Notes: generated by a model from the sequence alone, not told the origin. Shown: positions 11,171 through 26,562, numbered from the stretch's first letter. The stretch is DNA of 38,539 nucleotides from Anaeromyces robustus (GCA_002104895.1 MCFG01000519.1:1-38539), one strand, 5' to 3'. Numbers and translations are program-made.

Positions 11171-14100
11171 AAAAAAATTATATATTATCATTATAATTAT
11201 AATATATATAAAAATATACTTTTGTTTTTTATAATAATTAAATAAATATAATAAGATTTATTATTATAACAATAATAAAAGATGAATTACTTTATATTTA
11301 GTTTATTTGAAATACTAATTATTTTACTATAATACCATTATTTAATTATGATTATTTAATTAGTAAATAAAATTTTTATGAATAAATATATTAAATAATA
11401 AATAATAAATAATAAATATTGACATTAAATATAAATAATAATATAAAAATAATACACATAATAAATATAATAAATGTAATAAATAATGTATTAATAAATA
11501 AATAATGTAGTATTATTATTATTATGATTATGTATAAAATATGTAATATTATAGTTTAATAAATAATAAAAATATAAATATAAATTATTATTATAATTAT
11601 TATAAAATATTAATATAAATATTATTAATATTATTAATAATTAATAATATTAATATTTTTTTTTAATAAAATCATTTGTATCATTTGTACAACATTGAAC
11701 ATAACATTAAAAAAAAAAAATTTTTTTTATAATCAATTGACATATTAATTATTTATATTAATATTTATATTAAATATATGGCTTTGATAGATTTGGATAT
11801 TTTATTATAATAGTAATGTAATATAAACATGTATTGATTGCTTTTGATAATTTTTTTTATTTTTATTTTTATTTTTATTTTTATTTTTTTATTTTATTAT
11901 TAATAATAAATCATAATTATTATTTTTGTACATAAACTATAATTCCTATTAAATGCATTTAAATAATGTATTAAATTATAGTTATTATACAAAAAACATT
12001 AATCTCTACATAAAATACATTTATATAATATATTTTAATATATTATTATACATAAAATAAAAAAAAAGCTTAATTCATAAATAATAAATTTTTTATAATA
12101 AATAAACAATAAAAAAAAAATTATTGTTAATAAATATTATATAAATATAGAATATAAATAATATTTTATAGGTTAAAAATGATCTATTATTTATTTATTT
12201 ATTTTATTATTTATTTATTTATTTTATATTATAATATTATAATTTATAATTATTGACTTTTTTTTTTAAAAAATTTTTATATTTTATATTTCCATTAATA
12301 GTTATTATTATCTATTTAATATTTAAAAAACTAAAAAAAAATAATAATGATAATAAGAATGATTTATTATCATTAATCATTAAAAATAATCTAATAATTA
12401 ATATTAATTAGTTACATTTAAAATGATATAAAATGATAACAGTAAAAAAAATGTTACAATAAAAAAAAAAAAAAAGGGATGATTCTACCCTAATGATTTT
12501 AAGATTGATATATTTATTTTTAAATGATTATTATTATTCAATTATCTAATTATTATTATTATTATTAACAATTAATTATTAATTATTAGTATTATTAAGT
12601 ATTTATTATTAAAAATTATTATTATTAACTATTAATTATTTATACATTTATATCTACAAATACAAATACAGTTACATCAAAAATATTTAAATTAAAATAA
12701 ATTAATTTTAATATATTAATTTAGTATATAAACTTAAAAATGTAATAAATTTATTGTAATGTAACGTAAACATGATTAATATTAATAAATTAATTAAATA
12801 ATTAAAAAAAAATTAAAAAAAAATATTACCCAAAAAATAAAGTAAACAAAAAAATATAATAAAAAAAAAAAGATTAAAAATTAATATAAATAGTTTTACT
12901 AACTAATATTTAATATTATTATTAAATGATTTATTTATTATTTATTTATTATTTATTTTATTTCTATATATTTCTCTATGGCTAATAGTATTAACAAAGA
13001 TTATTATTATTTTATATAATTTTGTCCTTTCTGTTTTAGTTTTATATTATTTATTTATTTATTTACTTGTTTATTTTATTTTATTTTATTGTATATAATT
13101 GTTTTTATTATTATCATTATTATTATCATTAGATCACGCATTCTATTAAATTTTATTTTTCTAAAAATCTATATTTGTTTATATACATATTTAATATAAT
13201 GTTTTACAATCTTTTTAATTATTATTACTATTATTCTCTCTTTTTTTTTTAAATAATTATAAAAGAAATATATATTAATTAAATTTCCTTAAAAATATAT
13301 ATATGTATGTGTATTAAATAAAAAATATAATAGAATAGAATAAAATAAAATAAATATTATCATTTAATTTAAATAAAAAAAAAAACATTAAAAGTCATAA
13401 TAAAATCTCCTTTTTTTTTTACATATTAATACTGATACTGTTTAACTAACTTTGACATGATCAATTTATTTTTTTATTAAATTATAATTATACATTAATT
13501 TAAAAGTTAAAAATATTTCTTTATTTTTTTTTATAGTTATTAAAGTTAAGTTTATATCATAAAAAAAAAGTGATAAATGAAAATGATAATGAAATTATAA
13601 AATGATAAATAATAATAATAATAGTTAATATGAATTATAATTATTATATTTTTTTAAATATATATACATGTTAAGTATATATACATAAACATTAAAAAAA
13701 AAAAAAGGTTGTAATATCTAAAACGGCTTAAGATAAAGTAAAAAAAAAATTATTATTACTTTATTTGATTGCCGTTTTTTTTATTATTATTATTATTGTA
13801 CTACAAATTATCTAATTTTTTTTTTATTTCTGATTTAAAAAAAAATTATATAATTAAATATGATTTATTTAAGAATATAAAAAAAGTAAAAAAAAAAAAA
13901 TTTTTTTCTGTATCATTATAATCTTAATGTATCTTTTTTTCTTTTTTTTCTTGGTTATTTTTATTGCTTATTTATCAATATTAAATAAGAAGCAATGCAA
14001 TTAAAAAGATTCATAATCAATATTTGTTATTGTTATTGATTTGTAATTAACAATTTTTTTTTTGTAAAAAAAAAAATTCATTAAAAACAATATAATTAAA

Positions 14101-15061
14101 AATAAACTTTTTATTTTCTCCTTTTATTTAATTTTACTTTATAATTAAATAAATAAATAAACTGATTAATTATTTGAAAATATTTTTTTTATTTTCAATA
14201 ATTTTTATTTTAACCAAAAAATAATAATAATAATTAGTTAAAGAATACAATAATAAGAAAAAAAAAAGATATAACTAAAAAAAGACAAATGGACTAGTGG
14301 CCATTAAATAACTACCTTTTTAAAAAGAATAAAAAGAATTATTGGTACTTTTTTATTTATTAGTATTTAAATATATAATTATTTATATATTTTATTTTTT
14401 ATATATATATATATTTTATTATTTTTATTTATTATTTATTATTTATTTATTTAATATTATATTATAATTTATTTATTTATTTATTTATTTTAATAAATAC
14501 ATACATAATAAATTTATTATATTATATATAATAATATAATAAATTTATATATATAATTTTTATATATAATATATTATGTATAATTTTTATTTATTACATA
14601 TATTATAAATTTTTAGAAATCTTTTTTTTTTTTATTTTATTCTTTAGCAAAAAAAAAAAAAAAAAAAACTTAACTAAATATCCTAAATTTAAATAACTAC
14701 CAAGTAAAGAAAAATAAATAAAATATATTACAAGAGTTTAATGTAATAAATATATATTATATATTATAATATAAATTAATATATTTATAAATTTTAATTA
14801 ATGTACAGATATAAATATAAAAAAAATGGATATATTCTAAATATTTTAAAATAAATAAATATATAATAAATATATTATATATTACAATATAATAATATTA
14901 TAAATGGATAAACTAAATTTTTAATTAAATTGATTGAACATATTTATATATATTATAAACTGAAAAAAAAATTTTTTATAATAAAAAAAAAATAATATTT
15001 AAATAAACTATTTAAACTATTTAAACTATTAATTAAATATTCTAATAAAAATTAAAAATTA

Positions 15062-15150
15062 CTAAATTTAGGTAACCTTGATGAAGTTAATACTAAAAAA
15101 TGGTTGGTTAAAAAATTTTTCCTTTTACTACCATTTTTTTTTGAATTTTT
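15062..15150 (+). pseudogene. possible small coding remnant, unidentified
   Basis: On the plus strand this stretch reads NLGNLDEVNTKKWLVKKF followed by a hydrophobic run, in a frame that opens after a stop at 15053-15055 and has no ATG before the motif. Downstream it continues into low-complexity Tyr/Ile/Leu/Phe sequence up to a stop near 15323. The first 18 residues have a natural amino-acid mixture, while the tail is what random A/T DNA gives. Evidence for a gene is weak. Confidence 0.15.
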
Positions 15151-18016
15151 TATTCAATACAATAAAATGAAATATATAATATATATTAATATATATACTA
15201 CATTAAAAAATAATTTATTATTATATATTGAATATAATATAAAAAATATTATGTATTTAATATTATATTATTTAATAAATTTTTTTTTTTATATTTTTAT
15301 TTTATGTTTTTTTTTTTTTATTTAAATTTTATATGTTTCAAAGGTATATAATATTAGTATTAATATAAAAAAATTTAGTAAAAAAAAAAAAGATTAACGT
15401 TTGTCAATAAGCTTTTATAATATTAAAATTCATTGTCATGATACTGTAAATCATTATGTAATAGTAAAAAAAAAAAAAACGTTTGTATTTATTAGTAATA
15501 AAATACAATAGAACTTCTCCCTTTTCATTTAAAGATATATATATAAAACGTGTATTTTTTTTTCCATATAAAATTTAATATATTAGATAAATATTAGAAA
15601 TTTTTTATTAAACTATGTTTTTTTTTCTTTTATTATAATTATTTTTTCATTACTTCCCTAAAAGGAGAGAATTTATTATCAAATTTATAAGATAAATGTA
15701 AAAAAAAAAAAAAGTAATATAACCTAAATATTATTATTATTAATTTAAAAAATAAATATATAATAAAAAAATAAAAAAAATAAGAAGATATAATGATATA
15801 AAAATAACTAAAAAAAAAAAAAAACTACAATTTATTTATAATATAAAAAAGAATTATAGTAGAATAAAAAAATTTTTTTTATATTACATTTTTATTATAT
15901 TATATTATATTATATTATAATAAATGTTTTTAATTTATATAATATTTTAATTTTATTTATTATATTATAATATATGTTTTTAATTTATATATGATTTAAT
16001 TTATGTATATATTAATTATTTTATTTTAATTATATTGTAATATATATAATTATATAAATTAATATTAATATTAATATTATCGTAAAAGTTACCGAATTTT
16101 TATTTAGAATACATAAATAAATATTATATAAATTATATCAAATAAAAAAAAAAAAGAAACAATTAGAGAGCAGATCACTTTTTTTAATAGATATACTATA
16201 TATTATTTAATAATATAATAATAGAATAATAAATGATTTAAAATAATTAATATCATTAATACTATTATTATTAATGATTATTATTATTATTATATAATAA
16301 ATAGATATTGTATGATAATAATTTTTTATTAATAAAAGGTTTTTTTTATTCTATTACTATTATTTTCCTTTTATATTATTTATATTTTTAATTTTTAATT
16401 TTTTAATTTTTTTTGTATTTATTAGGTAATTATATTTAATGCAAAAAAAAAAAACGCATATTTTTGTTGTTTTTTTTTTATAATTTTTAATTTTCTATTA
16501 ATAATATTACAAATTAAAAATAATTAAATAGATGAATTTATTAATTATTAATATATAAAAAAGAAAAAAGAAAAAAAAAAGATTAATAATATTATCTTTT
16601 ACATAAAAGATTATTACCATTTTTAGTTGTTTTTTTATATTTATTTATTTATTTATATTTTTAATATATTGACCACATTTTTTTTTCATTTTTATTTATA
16701 TGCTTTTCTTTTTTTTTAAAAAAAAATATAGTCATTTAAAGTTTAAATATATATAAAATAATTGTTTTTTTTTTTTTAATATTGCTATTTTTTGACATAA
16801 TCAACAATATTAATAATTATTATTATTAACAATTATAAGTATTATTAATTATTATCATTATCAATTATTATGATTATAATTATTACTTTCTTTTTTTTTT
16901 TTTTTTTTAATCTATCAACAAAGCCTATCTTTAAATTAAAATAATTAATTTATTTATTTTATGGTAATTTTTATATATATTTGGTAATTTTTTTATTATT
17001 AATTATTGTTATTATTATTAAATTGCATTATTAAATAACATTTATATGTAATTATTTTTTATTAAAAATATAATAATAATATAAATAAATAAATAAAAAA
17101 AAAAAACTCTGGTAAAAAAAGTTACAGAAAACAAATAAAAATAAAACAAATAAAATAATAATATTAATTTTAATAAATACCAATAAAAGATAACAAAGAA
17201 AAACGTTGTTGTTGTTTTTTGTTTTCAACAATTTGATATTTTACTACCTTTTTTTAGTAAAAAATTGTAATTAAAAAATAAAATAAAAATAAAAAAGCAT
17301 TGAACAATATTAATAAATAAATAAATCAAAAAAGCCATGTCATGTTATAATAAATAAATATTATATTGGTTGAATTATAATTTATCATTTCTCATTATTA
17401 TTTATTTATTCATTTAGAAATGATTAATAATAATAATATAAAATATTATTTATTTTTTTTCTATTTTTGTTTGTTTATTTGTTTGTTTGTTTTTTTCTTT
17501 CTACATTTGCTTATTTGTACATTATTAATTTTTTATGATTATTATAATTATTTCATCATATTTTTATTATTTTTAATTAATTAATTTCGTTTTTTTATTT
17601 TTTAAAATTTTTAAATTTCATAATTCAATTCACATAATAAAGTATATGGTAATCATAATAAGAATTTTAATTTCTACAAACAAATAATAATGAAGAACAA
17701 AGCCACAAATAATTAATAAAAAAGGCTTATTCCTCTTTTATTTTATTTTTTTTTATTTCTTTCTTATTTGTAACTTGTTAAAATACTATAAATTAAAAAT
17801 TCCTATTTTTTTTTATAATTATTTTTTTTAATATTATTTTTTTTTAATATTTAATATGTTATTATAATTAGCTGTCAATAATTGAATAATAAAAAATATT
17901 ATTTTTTATATACTATTGTTTAATATATATATTATAATATAAATAAAAATAATAATATATTATAATATAATCCTCCTGATAAATAAATTCAAAAAAAAAA
18001 ATAATTTTTTAGTCAT

Positions 18017-18035
18017 TTGAGTGAGCCACACTCAA
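18017..18035. repeat. small perfect hairpin in a G/C-richer patch
   Basis: TTGAGTG and CACTCAA form 7-bp perfect arms around the 5-base loop AGCCA. It sits in a patch (18011-18048) that is clearly richer in G and C than its surroundings. Its function is unknown. Confidence 0.5.
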
Positions 18036-19024
18036 CTTTACCATACCTTAAAAAAAAAAAAAAAACTTGGTAAAAATTATTAATAAAAATAAAACAAAAA
18101 CTTTATATATATATAAATATCCTATAATAAATAATAATTTTTTTTTATTAATTTAATTAAATTTAATTTAATATAAATTAAATTATTTTTCATTTTTAAT
18201 AATTACAAAAAAAAAATAAATAAATAAATAATATTAAATATATAATAAAATATATAAAATATATTATTATTAATAAAATATTATATATTAAATAATATTA
18301 TTTATTCATTATTTAAATATTATTATTATTTATTTATTATTATTATTATTAATAAACAAAATAAACTAAATAAAAAAAAGATGAATAATTAATAATATAT
18401 TAATTAATTATTTCTTTTTTTTTTTTTTGTATATATAAATATATAATTAATAATATAATATTAAAACTATATATTAACTATATATTATTAAATCTTTTTT
18501 TTTATTTTTTATTTTATTTTATTATTTTATTCTAATTGACTTTGACACTGATGATTAAAAAAAAAAAATTTTTTTTTAATTAATAATTTTTACCAAATAA
18601 GTTTTAAACTTGTTTTAAATACAAAAAAAGCCAATCACTTTTGTTTTGTTTTTTGTTTTTCTATTTATTATTCATTCTCTCTCTCACCTGTCTTTTGTTG
18701 TTTTAATTTTATTATTTAAATGATTGAATACTATTAATTATTATTATTTATTATTTATTATTATTATCATTATTATATTTTTAATTATAATTACTAATTA
18801 ATAATTAACAATAAGGCTAAATTATTTTTTTTTATGAAATTTTCATTTATTAAAGGAACTCAAAAAACTTTTTTAGCCTTATTAAGAATATTAAGAAAAA
18901 AAAATAAAAAAAACCTTTTATAATAATTAAATCATTAATCAATATTTTAATATTTAGATTATTCTTTTTTTTTTACTTAATTATTATTATAGAATATAAT
19001 TAATTATTAACTTTTTTAATTGTC

Positions 19025-19027
<3 letters not shown>

Positions 19028-19069
<42 letters not shown>
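19028..19069. repeat. 42-bp pure T tract
   Basis: This is the longest uninterrupted homopolymer in the window. Its true length in the genome is uncertain because such tracts are error-prone in sequencing. Confidence 0.95.
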
Positions 19070-19070
<1 letters not shown>

Positions 19071-19450
19071 ATCATAATAATTAAAAATAATGAAATTTCA
19101 GAAAAAGAAAAAAGAATAAAAAAAGGGAAAAAAAAAGGAAAAAATAAAAAAAAAACTTTAAAAAGTAAAAAATAAAATATTAAGAAAAAATAATTATATA
19201 TTTTTTAATTTTAAGGATTATAAACTAATAATTATTGTTATTGTTATTGAATACTTTTTTAAAAAAAAAATAAGCTATATAATCTTTTATTTTATTTTTT
19301 TTTTTTAATTAATAATTATCAATAATTAATATTGATTTTACAATTAATTAATTAAAATTTAAATAAAATACAAAGTAATAATAAATAATAAATAATAATT
19401 GGTAAAAATGAATCAAATAAAAATTAAAACAAAATAAATATTTGGTAAAA

Positions 19451-19487
19451 GAATGATCATAGTTTATATTAATTTTTTTGATCATTC
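19451..19487. repeat. inverted repeat with 9-bp arms
   Basis: GAATGATCA at 19451-19459 and TGATCATTC at 19479-19487 form perfect 9-bp arms around a 19-base A/T spacer. Confidence 0.6.
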
Positions 19488-20343
19488 ATTATCATTCCTT
19501 TTTTTTTTTTATTAAAAAAATTTTAAAACATTATTATTATGATTAATTAATTAATTAATTATATTTATTTATTTAGATATCATTTTACTTAATTAATATC
19601 TCTATTTCTCTTTTTCTCTTTTATTTATTATAACTAATCATTGTTTTAATAACTGTCAATTTTATTATTATTATTAGTATTATTAGTATTATTATTAGTA
19701 TTATTAGTATTATTATTATTATAATTAATTTGAATTTTTTTCTTTATTGCTATATAATCTATATGTATATATATATGTATATATTATTACCAATGTATTA
19801 TAATATATGTATTATAAATTTTATTTATTATATAATTAAATTTATAATATAATATAATATAATATATAAATATAAATATAATATATAATTATATCATATT
19901 ATATGTTGTATTGTACTATTAATAAAATTATTATTTTTTTATAATTATCATTATTATAATAATTAATAATTAATAGTTTTATTATTATTATCTATTATTT
20001 ATTAATTATTTATTATTTACTATTATTATTTATTTATTTTTTTATTTATTATTTATTTATTTATTATTTATTCATTTATTTATTATATATTATATTTTTA
20101 ATTAAAAAAAAAAATTTTTTTAGAATTGATTGCATTTACCAGTTGTTGATGATGTTATTATTTTTTTAGTTGGGCTCAAATTGTTTATTTTTAATTATTT
20201 TTTTTTTTTTTGGCTTTTTTTGTTTTTTGGTTTTTGGTTTTTTTTTTTTGTTTTGTTTTGTTTTTTTTTTTTTTTTTGTTTTTTTGTTTCCATTTAATTA
20301 TGAATCATAATAAAAAAAAAGGGACCAAAAAAAATAACTAAAG

Positions 20344-20369
20344 CTCTGCCTCATTCATTGGAGTCAGAG
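20344..20369. repeat. imperfect hairpin in a G/C-richer patch
   Basis: CTCTG at 20344-20348 pairs with CAGAG at 20365-20369. After one mismatch, CTC at 20350-20352 pairs with GAG at 20361-20363. The patch 20341-20374 stands out from the A/T background. No tRNA fold is present. Confidence 0.45.
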
Positions 20370-20751
20370 TCGAATAAAAATTAAATAAATAAAATAAATA
20401 AAAAATAAATAAATAAAAGGGTTGGTAATTTTGATTATAAATTTAAAATAATAATAAAATTATATAGAACAAAAAATTTATATTATATTATATTATATTA
20501 TATTATATTTATAATATATAATAATTAATTTATTTTATTTATTTAAATATAATGTTACATATAATAAAATTAATAATTAATTTATAAAAAAAAAAGGTAG
20601 AATAGAAATTAAATAAATATTAAATAAATAATAAATTAAAAAAAAAAAAAAGAGAGAGAGAATTATTATTAAAAAAAATTTTTTTAATTAAAAAAATAAA
20701 AATGACATATAAAATAAAGCATCATAAGAAAAAGAAAAAAGAATAATAAAA

Positions 20752-20790
<39 letters not shown>

Positions 20791-23696
20791 ATTATTAATC
20801 ATAAATTAATATTTATTATTAATTTTTTTATTAGCATTTATTATTATTATTATTATTATTTATTATAATTTTTTATTATTTATAATTTTTATAATTATTA
20901 TTATTATTATTATTATTTTATTTTATAATCAAATTAAAATTACAATTATAATTATTATAATTATTTTTATATTTGTTATATAAGGTTTTATCGCAATCTT
21001 GAATAATAATATTAATAAATAATTAATGAATATAAAGTAAATAAAAATATTAAAATAAATAATTTAATAGATAAATAAATAGATTATTATTTACATGTTT
21101 AAAAAAAAAATTCTAATAATTAATTATTAGTTATAATCAATACTTTTATTTCTTTTAAACTAAACCTATTATTATTATTCTATTTAATATTTAATATTTA
21201 ATATCTTTTTTTCATTTTTTAATATATTTTTTTACCAAACTAAGCAAAAGAAAAAAAGAAGCTGAGTTATAAATTGTGATACTTTTTATTGTTATTATTA
21301 TTTATTATTTATTATTATTTATTATTATTATTATTTATTATTAAATTCTTCCTGAAAATTAATTTATTTCTGGTTAGCCACTGATCAAATTAAAATTTTT
21401 ATAAAAAAAAATATTATTTTTTTTTTATTGTTTATATAAAAAAAATTTTTTTTTTTTTTAGTTTCACCATATAAAAAAAAGATTGAAAGTCATGAGAAAG
21501 AGAATGATTAGTAATACAAATAAATAAAAATAAAATAAAAACAATTACAAAATTAATAAAATATATTAAATAAAAAAAAAAAAAAAAAAAACTGAATATT
21601 CCACATTTTTAATTATATTATATAAAATTCTTTTTTTTTTTTTATTTTTTAATTTTCCAACTAATTAAATTTTATTATTTTGATGGCATTTCTTTTTTTT
21701 TTTTTTTTTTTTTTTGTTGTTGTTGTTTGTTTTATATTGTTTTGTTTATTTTTATATTTATAATTTTTTTTATTGGTAATTATTTATAAGGTTTTTTTGT
21801 ATAGAAGATCATTTACCTTTTTTTTTTTTATTACCATTAATACTTTTCTATTGTCTTGCCTTCTTACTATAATAATAAAAATTGATATTATAATATAATA
21901 ATTATTATAAATATTGTGGATATAATTATATATATCATATTCTATTTATTTATTAATTCTTTTATTTATTTATTTATTTATTTATATATTTATGTATTTA
22001 TTTATTTAGTTTATTATTATCATTTATTTATTTATTATTTATTTATTTAGTTTATTATTATCATTTATTTATTTAGTTAGTTAGTATATTATTATTATTA
22101 TTTATTTATTTATTTATTTATTTATTAAATTTTTTATTATAATATATTTATATAATATTAATTTATATAATAATTTATTATTCTTTTTTTTATATGATTT
22201 AATTTATTTATTATACATAATATATTATATTTATTGTTTAACCCTATTCTACCATATTTTTATATAAAATTTTTTATATAATAGACTTTACTTATAATTT
22301 ATTGTATTTATAACCTATTTTAATTTAAATTTATGGAACATTATACTGCATTATATAGTAAGTATTAATAAATAAATATAAATTATATATAATGATATAT
22401 ATTGTAATATATATAAATGATATATAATAATATATATGACTTTTTTTAAATGGATTGATCAAAAAAGGAAAACTTGAAATTTATTAAAAATTGCAATAAA
22501 AAAAGAAAAAAGACAAAAAAAAAAGAAAAAAAAGAATAATTGTATAATGTATAATTAATTAAAGAGTAAATAAACAATAATAAAATAAAAAAATAAAAAA
22601 ATAATAATTAATAAATATTATTTTTTATTAATGATATAAAATAACTTTAAACCTATTAAAATTAAAACATGTTTTTTTTTTTTTTCTTTCTTGCCTTTAT
22701 TTACTCAAATATTATATTTAACCATTTAATAATAAAATCAATTATTTCCTTTTTTTTATTTTAAGGTTAAAATTATAAATGAAAAAAATGTATAATTAAA
22801 AATTTAAAACTTTTCAAATAATGATTAGTAATAAATAAATGAATAAATAATAATATAGTTAATAATTGATAATAATAATGAATAATAAAAAAATAACAAA
22901 TAATAATAATAATTAATAATTAATAATAAAGTAATAATAAATAATAATAAAATATTAAAAAAAAATATTACAAGATAAAAATAGAAATAAAATAAAGTAC
23001 AACGATGACATGACGCTCACACACACACAAATCACAATGGCTTAAAAAAAACAAAAAACAAAAAACAAAAAAATATAATAATACAAAAATACAAAAATGG
23101 AAATTCTAAGATCAAATTATTATTATACTATTATTATTGTTGTTGTTATTATCATTACTATTATTATTATTTACATTAGTTAAAATGGATTTTTTATTTT
23201 TATTTATATATTTATTTTTTTTAGAATATTTTATGTTTTATATTTATATTCTTTAATAAAAGACTACTAATTAATCTAAATAATAATAGAAATAATAATA
23301 ATAATAATTCATCATTAAAAATTATCATCATACTTTAATTAATTAATCAAGATCAATAATCATTAATTAATAAATAAATAAATAAATAAAATATTAGAAA
23401 TGACATTATCAATAAATAAATCATAATTAAAAAAATAACGAATAACATTAATATATAACTAAAACAAAAAATAATAATAATAATAATAATAATTTAATTA
23501 ATGAATTTTATTAAATGAAATCCAAGAAAATAATAACTATAATAATTATAATAACTGTATTATTATCAATTATTATATATTATTATATATAAAAACCTTT
23601 TTAAAAAAAATAAAGATTTATAATATTTCTAACTTTTTATTGTATTTTTTTTTTTTTATTTGATTTGATTTTTATTTTTCATACTATATTCTATAT

Positions 23697-23705
23697 AAAT
23701 TGATG
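23697..23705. repeat. 9-bp target site duplication, left copy (element A)
   Basis: AAATTGATG lies directly outside the left tip of element A and is repeated exactly at 24664-24672 outside the right tip. Confidence 0.85.
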
Positions 23706-24663
23706 GAATGTGTTGCATTTCGCAATGTTGCATTTCGCAATATGATATGGGGCGCATATTAAATTTTTGCAATGAGGCGCATAAAAAATAAATAAAAAAA
23801 TGAAAAATTTTTTAACACAAATTATGAAAGCCACGTTATGAAATAAAATAAAATAGAATTTAAAAAAATTAAATAAATAAATAAAAAATATATATATAAA
23901 TAAATGAATAGAAAATAAATAAATAAATAAATATTTCTTTTTTTATTAATTATTTAATTACAAAAAAAAAAGTAAAAAAATTAAAAAAAAAAAAAATTTA
24001 TTTTAAAATTAAATATATTTATATTATTTTTTTGATAAATGAATAATAATAAATAAAATAAAAAGATAATAAATAATATAACAGTATTATATATGTATTT
24101 TTATTAAAAAGACGATAACAAATAATAAATAAAAAAATAATATAAATTTTAGAAATAAATAAATATTTTTTTATAAATTACTTATTTACAAAAAAAAATA
24201 TAAAATATAAAAATTCATTATAAAATTAAATATTTTTATAAAATTTTTTTGATTTGAAATATTAAAAGAAATATTCAATATTATTAAAATATTAAATAAA
24301 AATTACAATTAAATAAAAAAAATATTCAAAAAATATTCAATATTATTAAAATATTAAATAAAAAAATATTGAAGAAATATCAATATCATTAAATAAAAAA
24401 AAATAAATAAAATATTATTAAAATACTAAAAAAATATTCAATATTAAAAAAAATATTTAATATTATTAAAACATTAAATAAAAAAATATTATTAAATAAA
24501 AAAAAAATTATTAAATAAAAAAAAAATATTATATAATTCTTTATATTATATTTTTATTTATTTAATTATTTATACAATTATGCGCCCCATTGCGAAATGC
24601 AACCTACAAATCTTTGTCATGCGCCCCATTGCGAAATGCAACATTGCGAAATGCAACTCTCCC
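23706..24663. mobile_element. element A: non-autonomous MULE-like TIR transposon, 958 bp
   Basis: The ends are inverted repeats. The left tip GAATGTGTTGC is followed by ATTTCGCAAT, a second GTTGCATTTCGCAAT, and then GGGGCGCAT. The right end, read as reverse complement, begins GGGAGAGTTGC, then ATTTCGCAAT, a second GTTGCATTTCGCAAT, and GGGGCGCAT. A further GCAATGAGGCGCAT box follows on the left, and a further TTGCATTTCGCAATGGGGCG module lies inside the right end. A perfect 9-bp duplication flanks the element; 8-11 bp duplications are typical of Mutator-like (MULE) elements. The interior is A/T-rich with no open frame, so it cannot move itself. It holds a diverged internal duplication (about 23925-24036 against 24155-24253) and a degenerate AATATTCAATATTATTAAAA-type repeat (about 24261-24535). 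Confidence 0.85.
24580..24663. repeat. right terminal inverted repeat of element A with internal duplication
   Basis: Two modules ATGCGCCCCATTGCGAAATG lie in direct orientation at 24580-24602 and 24619-24642, separated by 16 bases; the outer one is followed by a second ATTGCGAAATGCAAC unit. The arrangement is a tandemly duplicated terminus, a plausible array of transposase binding sites by inference. Confidence 0.8.
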
Positions 24664-24672
24664 AAATTGATG
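24664..24672. repeat. 9-bp target site duplication, right copy (element A)
   Basis: AAATTGATG, identical to 23697-23705, immediately follows the right tip CTCTCCC of element A. Confidence 0.85.
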
Positions 24673-26398
24673 ATATTGTTATTTATTAATATTATTATTT
24701 ATTAATATTTTATTATTTATTAATATTTTATTATTTATTAATATTTTATTATTTATTAATATTGTTATTTATTAATAATAAATAGTTTGATCTTTTTTTT
24801 TTTTTTTTACTTTTGAAAATAAAAATGACAACGTCTGACAATTAATCATCTTTACACACAAAGTATTTTTTATACATTTAAAATTAACATTAAATAATAA
24901 TATATAAAAAAAATGCAATTATCATATGCTTTCTTTTTTTTTTTTTAAAATAAAATTGTTTTTTAAATAAATATTATAATAATTAAATATTAAATATTAA
25001 ATATTAAATATTAAATATTAAATAAATAAATATTAATAAATATTAAATAAATAAAATATTATAATAATTAATATTAAATAAATATTAAATAAACATTAAT
25101 ATATAAATAAATAAATATTAATAAATATTAATAAATAAATAAATAAAACTAAACATTTTTTTAAAAATTTATTTATTTACCTATTTAAGTAGGTTATAAT
25201 TAAATAATATATTAATAATATATTAATAATAAGTATTTCTATAATATTATAATATTATAAATATTTAATTTAATAAAGTATCAAAAAAAAAATATTTTTA
25301 TTTAATGTTTTCCAAAAAAGGAAATAAAATGAATTACTAAAAACGTTTTTTTTTTTTTATTATGATTTGATTATTTGATAATTAATATTTAATTAATTAA
25401 TAATTTTAATAAATAAATAATTAATAATTAAATAAATAATAATTTAATAAATAATAAATAATTAAATAAATAATTTAATAAATAAATAAATAAATAATAA
25501 TTGAATAAATAAATAATAAATAATAATTTAATAAATAATAAATAATTAAATAAATAATTAAATAATTAATTAATAATTTTATTTTATATTTTTATTTTTT
25601 TAATTATGATTCAAGAATTGATTCAATGATTATTCATAACATGAAATTACCAATAAAATTATTATAATAAAATAAAAATGAAAAGAAATAAAAAAAAAAA
25701 AAAATTTAACCTAATAAAAGATTAATAAAATAAAAAAAAAAAAAAATTTCTTCACCACAAACTAAAACAAACTAAAACAAAACGTAATTCATTATTCATA
25801 AATCAATTTATTGATATAATAAATTTATAGGATCACTGAATTTATTCAATCAACTATTTTTTCTTTAAATAATCAATAATATTTTATATTTTATAATAAT
25901 AATAATAATTACAATAATAATGACTTTAACAATTATTTAATTTTTTATAAATAATAAATAATGATATTTTAATATTGATAAATAATTTACAGGGAATATT
26001 AATTAAATTATTTATTTATTTATTTATTTATTATTTATTCATTCATTTATTATTTCTATATTTTTTTTTTCTTGTATTTCATTTTCTCTTTTTTTTTTTT
26101 CTATATTTGAAATAATCTCTATTAATAGAATTAATAAAAGTAATAATAAATGATATAATCTATTAATTATCGACTTTTATTATATAAAATGAATGATAAA
26201 ATTTTCTTTTTTCCTTTTTCTTTTTCTTTTTATTATTAATATTAATTAATTAATTAATTATACAATATTTCTTGTGTACACCATACACTAAAGATAGAAA
26301 CAATAAAAAAGAAAAAAATGAAAAAGAAAAAGAAAAATGAAAAATTTCAAGGGGTAAAAAAAAAAAGAAAAAAGAAAAAAAGAAAAGGAGAAAGACAT

Positions 26399-26401
26399 TC
26401 T

Positions 26402-26432
<31 letters not shown>

Positions 26433-26437
26433 TTTGT

Positions 26438-26468
<31 letters not shown>

Positions 26469-26523
26469 TTAATTTATTTATTTATTTATTTATTATTTAT
26501 TTATTTATTTATTATTTATTAAT

Positions 26524-26558
<35 letters not shown>

Positions 26559-26562
26559 TTTT
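26399..26562. repeat. (TTTA)n microsatellite
   Basis: A long TTTA array with a few interruptions (TTTGTTTA near 26433, TTATTAATTT near 26468 and 26518). Confidence 0.9.

Larger units (their letters stand above)
9901..23696. other. gene desert of A/T simple sequence
   Basis: Almost 14 kb holds no convincing gene. The content is ATT, ATTT and AT repeats, homopolymers, and many A-run to T-run junctions (for example near 11710, 13895, 18560, 20665, 21430). A few short stretches have more G/C than the surroundings: 11045-11170 and 15062-15150 (coding-like, listed), 18011-18048 and 20341-20374 (small hairpins), and 23005-23040 (contains a short AC run). No tRNA- or rRNA-like sequence was recognised. 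Confidence 0.6.

Noticed and set aside
20341-20374. Possible tRNA in a G/C-richer patch
   Set aside because: Only a short stem-loop; no cloverleaf, T-loop or acceptor pairing.
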